A DNA stretch of 64,000 bases, from contig NZ_CP019980.1 of the NCBI RefSeq assembly GCF_002982115.1, positions 3,232,001-3,296,000 on the forward strand, read 5' to 3'. Shown in pieces: positions 60,966 through 64,000 of this stretch. This stretch comes from Lysinibacillus sphaericus (lineage in GTDB: Bacteria > Bacillota > Bacilli > Bacillales_A > Planococcaceae). Numbering within the stretch: position 1 is the stretch's first letter; every line of letters begins with the position of its first letter. The translations under genes and the position numbers were made by a program. The notes beneath the pieces were generated by a model. It had not been told where the DNA came from and made no database searches. It worked only from the letters and a program-made list of their open reading frames with translations.

Positions 60966-62012
60966 TTATGATTTTACCGATACTTTTCTTCCATAAGTCA
61001 TCCATCTCCACACTTTTTCTAACGGACCCATTTTAAAGAATTTAAACCATATAACACTAAAGATAATTTGAATGACAAAAATGATAATGGCAATTATCAC
61101 TATATAGGAAGTTGATAGGACTTCAAGTCCCATTAACTTTATTATAGCTAGCCCTATAAAGCTCTGAGCTAAGTAGTTTGTAAAAGCCATTTGTCCGACA
61201 CGCCCAATAGGCTTTAATATTTTTACAATCGGCTCATGTTCTAAAATAAGCAATAAGCAAGCTACATAAAAATAGGTCGTCGGGATTACACCTAAACCAA
61301 GTAGTAAATGAAGATGCGCATCTTGATTTTGAGAGGCAAACCCAATCCAACTAGATAAGCCTATAAACAATGGACATGTTACATAAATCACCCATTGAAT
61401 TGGCTTAGTATGTTGTCTTACGTTGCCTATCCAATTAGCTTTTGCAACGAGAAAACCAGTTAAAAACATAATAAAAATCGTCATGATATCATTGCCTAAG
61501 AAATCAAAAATTGTTGATAAGAAACTTATATTTGGCATAAATATTTGGCCCAATATACTCACAATATAAACCGCAATCAAGCTAAATAGCCATTTGCTCA
61601 TTGTAGAAACTTTTGCATGATAAAATGGCAACAAAAAAAGACCGATTACTGCATAAGCAGATAAAATGGAGCCCCAGAAAAAAATTAAATGGACAATCCC
61701 TATAAGAAATAATGCTAGTAATCTTCTTGCAAAGCGCCATCTCGGCTTATCCCCCCGAGCTTCAGCACGTGAAGTAAAAATATAATAACCTACACCGAAG
61801 AGTAATGAAAAAATCGAAAAAAATTTCTTCTCGATAAATATATCAATTACCGTATCTAGTATGCTATTGAATTTGCTATAAACAGGCAATGGTTGTCCTT
61901 CAACTACCAACTGATAAGCCCCCACATTTATAAATAATATGCCAAATAGCGCTAAACCACGAATAATATCTAAGGAAACAATCCTTTCCTTTTGTGTAAC
62001 GGTTGGATTCAT
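60966..62012 (-). CDS. DUF418 (YeiB-like) membrane protein
   Basis: A 348-residue protein with about nine or ten helices. R-I-V-S-L-D-I-I-R-G-L-A-L-F-G-I-L-F-I-N start and the F-T-N-Y-L-A-Q-S motif near residue 275 are family-defining; a W-R-W motif stands close to the end. The fold is related to acyltransferase-3 and HGSNAT. Possible acyl transfer across the membrane; substrate unknown. AAAGGAG site. Confidence 0.88.
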   Translation of the reverse strand: MNPTVTQKERIVSLDIIRGLALFGILFINVGAYQLVVEGQPLPVYSKFNSILDTVIDIFIEKKFFSIFSLLFGVGYYIFTSRAEARGDKPRWRFARRLLALFLIGIVHLIFFWGSILSAYAVIGLFLLPFYHAKVSTMSKWLFSLIAVYIVSILGQIFMPNISFLSTIFDFLGNDIMTIFIMFLTGFLVAKANWIGNVRQHTKPIQWVIYVTCPLFIGLSSWIGFASQNQDAHLHLLLGLGVIPTTYFYVACLLLILEHEPIVKILKPIGRVGQMAFTNYLAQSFIGLAIIKLMGLEVLSTSYIVIIAIIIFVIQIIFSVIWFKFFKMGPLEKVWRWMTYGRKVSVKS

Positions 62013-62198
62013 TCTCCATAACTCCTTTCATCAATACTGTATTTTTTGCTCCTTCGCAAGTATAACTACGCAACCTTACAGCAGTTTTTTAATTAGCTTA
62101 CAAAAACCTTAACTGTTCTCCACCTTCTACTAATTAGTAGAAACAAACTTCATAATATGATAGCGTATGTAAAAAATAAATCACTTGAAGGAGTTCAT

Positions 62199-62954
62199 AT
62201 GACCATTCGCCTCCAACATATTCGACACGCAACGTCGATTTTATTTATCAACGAAAAACGCATACTAATTGATCCAATGTTAAGTGATGTCAGTAAACTT
62301 GCACCCGTGCCATTTACCCGAAATTATCGTAGAAATCCATTAACTCCATTACCTGTTCCACTAAACATTTTTGAAGATATGGATGCCATCTTATTAACGC
62401 ATCGTCACTTTGACCACTGGGATAAAAGAGCGATGGCTATCCTGAACAAACAGATTCCTGTCTTTTGTCAGCCACAAGATGCCACAGCAATACGGTCTGC
62501 GGGTTTTAAAAAGGTAATAGCTATCAATGATTGTTATGAATGGGAAGGAATTCACTTGAAACGACTAGCAGGACGACATGCACCTGGTATTACTGGCAAA
62601 TTACTAGGACCTGTTTCTAGCTTTTGCTTAAATACGACGGAAGAAGGTTCCATTTATATCGTCAGTGATTGTATTTGGACACCAGCTATAGACAGAGCTT
62701 TCAGAGAGTTGCAGCCGGATATCGCCATTTTAAATGCATCAGAGGCACAGATGATATGGGGAACTGTAATAACAATGACGCGCGAAGATGTTGCACGTAT
62801 TGCTCGCTTATCCCCAAACACAAAGCTTGTGATTGTCCATCTTGAAACCATCAATCATTGCAAATTAAGCCGAGCGCAGTTAACTAATTTTCTAGACGAG
62901 CAGCGACTAGCACACGTATCAGTGCCGAATGATGGTGATATTTTGTCGCTTTAA
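62199..62954 (+). CDS. MBL-fold metallo-hydrolase (UlaG/NAPE-PLD-like)
   Basis: A 251-residue metallo-beta-lactamase fold protein. L-L-T-H-R-H-F-D-H-W-D is the metal motif HxHxDH; later His in A-G-R-H-A-P, Asp in I-V-S-D-C and a final His in V-H-L-E-T complete the site. The I-R-H-A-T-S-I-L-F start is typical of the UlaG/YfnH-like branch. Substrate not predictable. The ATG at 62199 follows GAAGGAG; the longer frame lacks a site. Confidence 0.85.
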   Translation: MTIRLQHIRHATSILFINEKRILIDPMLSDVSKLAPVPFTRNYRRNPLTPLPVPLNIFEDMDAILLTHRHFDHWDKRAMAILNKQIPVFCQPQDATAIRSAGFKKVIAINDCYEWEGIHLKRLAGRHAPGITGKLLGPVSSFCLNTTEEGSIYIVSDCIWTPAIDRAFRELQPDIAILNASEAQMIWGTVITMTREDVARIARLSPNTKLVIVHLETINHCKLSRAQLTNFLDEQRLAHVSVPNDGDILSL

Positions 62955-63068
62955 TTTTCACTACTTCATCCATTCTTTTTTGAGTTATCACTAGTTTTTC
63001 ATCTCTTTTCAAATGTGAACGCTACATAATGTATAGTATGAAAACTTTTTTGAAAAGAGGTTATCACT

Positions 63069-63332
63069 GTGAATAGGAATAGAAAAATAGGATTTTGTTA
63101 TCCAGGCTATAGATATTGTGGACCGGGATGTTCAGGCCCAGGCGCACCAACAAATGCAGTTGATTCTTGCTGTAAGAAGCATGACGAATGTTATGCCAAA
63201 TACGGTAGAACAAAATACTGTGATGATAGGTTTCAAAAATGTTTATTGCCACAAATGAACACCAACAGCAAAATGAGCAGGGACGCTAAATTGTTCTATA
63301 AAGTATTTCATTTGCGCCATAACTTCTTTTAG
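63069..63332 (+). CDS. Small phospholipase A2-like protein
   Basis: An 87-residue Cys-rich protein (nine Cys). Y-C-G-P-G-C-S-G-P-G-A-P is the Ca2+ loop and D-S-C-C-K-K-H-D-E-C-Y the catalytic His-Asp motif of the PLA2 superfamily, closest in style to the parvovirus VP1/bacterial PLA2 type. There is no signal peptide, and length is below that of secreted bacterial PLA2. The GTG follows AAAAGAGG by eight bases. Could act on spore or phage membranes; role unknown. Confidence 0.75.
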   Translation: MNRNRKIGFCYPGYRYCGPGCSGPGAPTNAVDSCCKKHDECYAKYGRTKYCDDRFQKCLLPQMNTNSKMSRDAKLFYKVFHLRHNFF

Positions 63333-63364
63333 AACAAAATTTTAAGTCTGCTCGACAAACAAGT

Positions 63365-63397
63365 CAAAAAGCCAAGAATAAATTACATTCTTGGCTT
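63365..63397 (-). terminator. Rho-independent terminator
   Basis: Minus strand AAGCCAAGAAT / ATTCTTGGCTT followed by TTTT, ending the regulator at the right edge; the hairpin may also serve the PLA2-like gene. Confidence 0.75.
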
Positions 63398-63416
63398 CAC
63401 TACTCTTTACGAAGTT

Positions 63417-63452
63417 ACAAATTGTTTGAGAATTGTTTGCGTGCCTGGCACC
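63417..63452 (-). repeat. Dispersed palindromic repeat, half copy E
   Basis: Minus strand GGTGCCAGGCACGCAAACAA followed by TTCTCAAACAATTTGT: first arm and core with the second arm missing, like copy D. It lies between the regulator stop and its terminator. Confidence 0.65.
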
Positions 63453-63458
63453 GCCTTA

Positions 63459-64000
63459 CTACTTAATCGGTATCCAAATTTCCGAATATAAATTTTCACT
63501 TGTAGGATCTTCATCCGTATAAACCTCTAATTCAGCTGTTCCAGCAGGTTCATATGGATTGGATGGGAACCATTCCGAGAAAATTTTCTTCCAAGCATTT
63601 TGCATCGCATCAGGCATCGGGCCTCGCACTTCGAATACAACCCATTTGGATGCCGGTACTTCCATTGCTAACATATTTTCAGGTACTTCTCCTACGTGAT
63701 CTGTTGCAATCCAATAGTCTATTAAACTGTTATCCTTATAGTTTTCATCTGGTACACACACACCAAGTACCCCTTTGATTTGCCCGTTGTTTAATGTAAA
63801 TAATTGCTCGTCCATACCTTGCCCATTTAGTTCATTCCAAAATTGAGGTATGCCTTGTAAATTCTCACCTGTTTGGCAATTATACGTTCTTTTGACACCC
63901 ACGACTTGAAACTTCTCTTTCTCTACAATGTTATATTTCATTGGTTCTGCTCCCTTCAAAGTCACCTGGATTATCAGGCGATTGTATGATTGTAATGGTC
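63459..64000 (-). CDS. AraC-type regulator, GyrI-like effector domain (5' end outside window)
   Basis: The visible 161 C-terminal residues form a GyrI-like/effector-binding domain: M-K-Y-N-I-V-E-K-E-K-F-Q-V-V-G-V-K, L-G-V-C-V-P, V-P-A-S-K-W-V-V-F-E-V-R-G-P and Y-S-E-I-W-I-P-I. The frame stays open upstream to the window edge and reads …I-I-Q-V-T-L-K-G-A-E-P-M-K-Y, the usual join between an AraC HTH and this domain. I therefore treat it as the C-terminal part of an AraC-family regulator; a stand-alone domain starting at 63941 (GAAGGGA upstream) is the alternative. Confidence 0.65.
   Translation of the reverse strand, partial: PLQSYNRLIIQVTLKGAEPMKYNIVEKEKFQVVGVKRTYNCQTGENLQGIPQFWNELNGQGMDEQLFTLNNGQIKGVLGVCVPDENYKDNSLIDYWIATDHVGEVPENMLAMEVPASKWVVFEVRGPMPDAMQNAWKKIFSEWFPSNPYEPAGTAELEVYTDEDPTSENLYSEIWIPIK

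Overview
The window reads as chromosomal DNA of a low-GC, endospore-forming Bacillaceae/Planococcaceae bacterium, most like Lysinibacillus. The grounds are an AT-rich composition, strong AGGAGG-type ribosome sites, a CwlJ-type spore cortex hydrolase, a SigL/RpoN gene, YitT and OpuA families and a guanidine-I (ykkC) riboswitch. The species call is inference; no rRNA or tRNA lies in the window. Both edges cut genes: a CcsB/ResC cytochrome c assembly gene at the left, and an AraC-type regulator with a GyrI-like effector domain at the right.

Left third (1-19.4 kb): a permease, a secreted repeat protein, an ArsR-like regulator with YitT, and a MerR-like regulator with an ABC exporter. Next is an Rpn/PD-(D/E)XK nuclease gene split by an IS3-family element whose terminal repeats and -1 frameshift site are readable, with copies of a dispersed GTGCC...GGCAC palindrome on both sides. 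Then come an MFS gene, a guanine deaminase/NCS2 permease purine-salvage pair, a divergent HxlR/nitroreductase pair with twin operators, and a SolA-like amine oxidase.

Middle (19.5-37 kb): a large minus-strand sigma-54 regulon holds rpoN, an amino acid permease, a PAS-AAA+-Fis enhancer-binding activator, a class-III transaminase, an aldehyde dehydrogenase and a HyuA/HyuB ATP-dependent amidohydrolase. Two clear -24/-12 promoters (TTGGCAT-N5-TTGCT) precede the permease and the transaminase. The enzyme set fits lactam or hydantoin opening to an omega-amino acid, then a semialdehyde, then a dicarboxylate. Opposite lies an acyl-CoA catabolic operon (two acyl-CoA dehydrogenases, enoyl-CoA hydratase, CaiB/BaiF CoA-transferase) with an IclR regulator.

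37-45.7 kb: a tight four-gene operon joins stand-alone GTP cyclohydrolase II, RibD, an FAD monooxygenase and a HAD phosphatase, without riboflavin synthase, lumazine synthase or an FMN riboswitch. It may make a product derived from early riboflavin intermediates. Next to it is a BusR-like (GntR+RCK_C) regulator, a bipartite N22 operator and the OpuA glycine betaine importer, then a guanidine riboswitch with paired SMR exporters.

Right third (45.7-64 kb): mostly single genes, including a membrane-anchored PstS-like protein, CwlJ, acetyltransferases, an APH-like kinase, a chemotaxis receptor, an esterase, a DUF2268 lipoprotein, a YbaK deacylase, a YgiB/YgiC-like pair, a DUF418 protein, an MBL hydrolase and a small PLA2-like protein. 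The most striking element is a 32-codon leader ORF with a Pro-Pro-Pro-Pro run ahead of an EamA exporter. Its codons just after the prolines are perfectly complementary to the exporter's ribosome site, giving the architecture of a translational attenuator. A second possible leader peptide with competing hairpins precedes a GNAT gene. Several short genes of 17-59 codons are annotated here as well.
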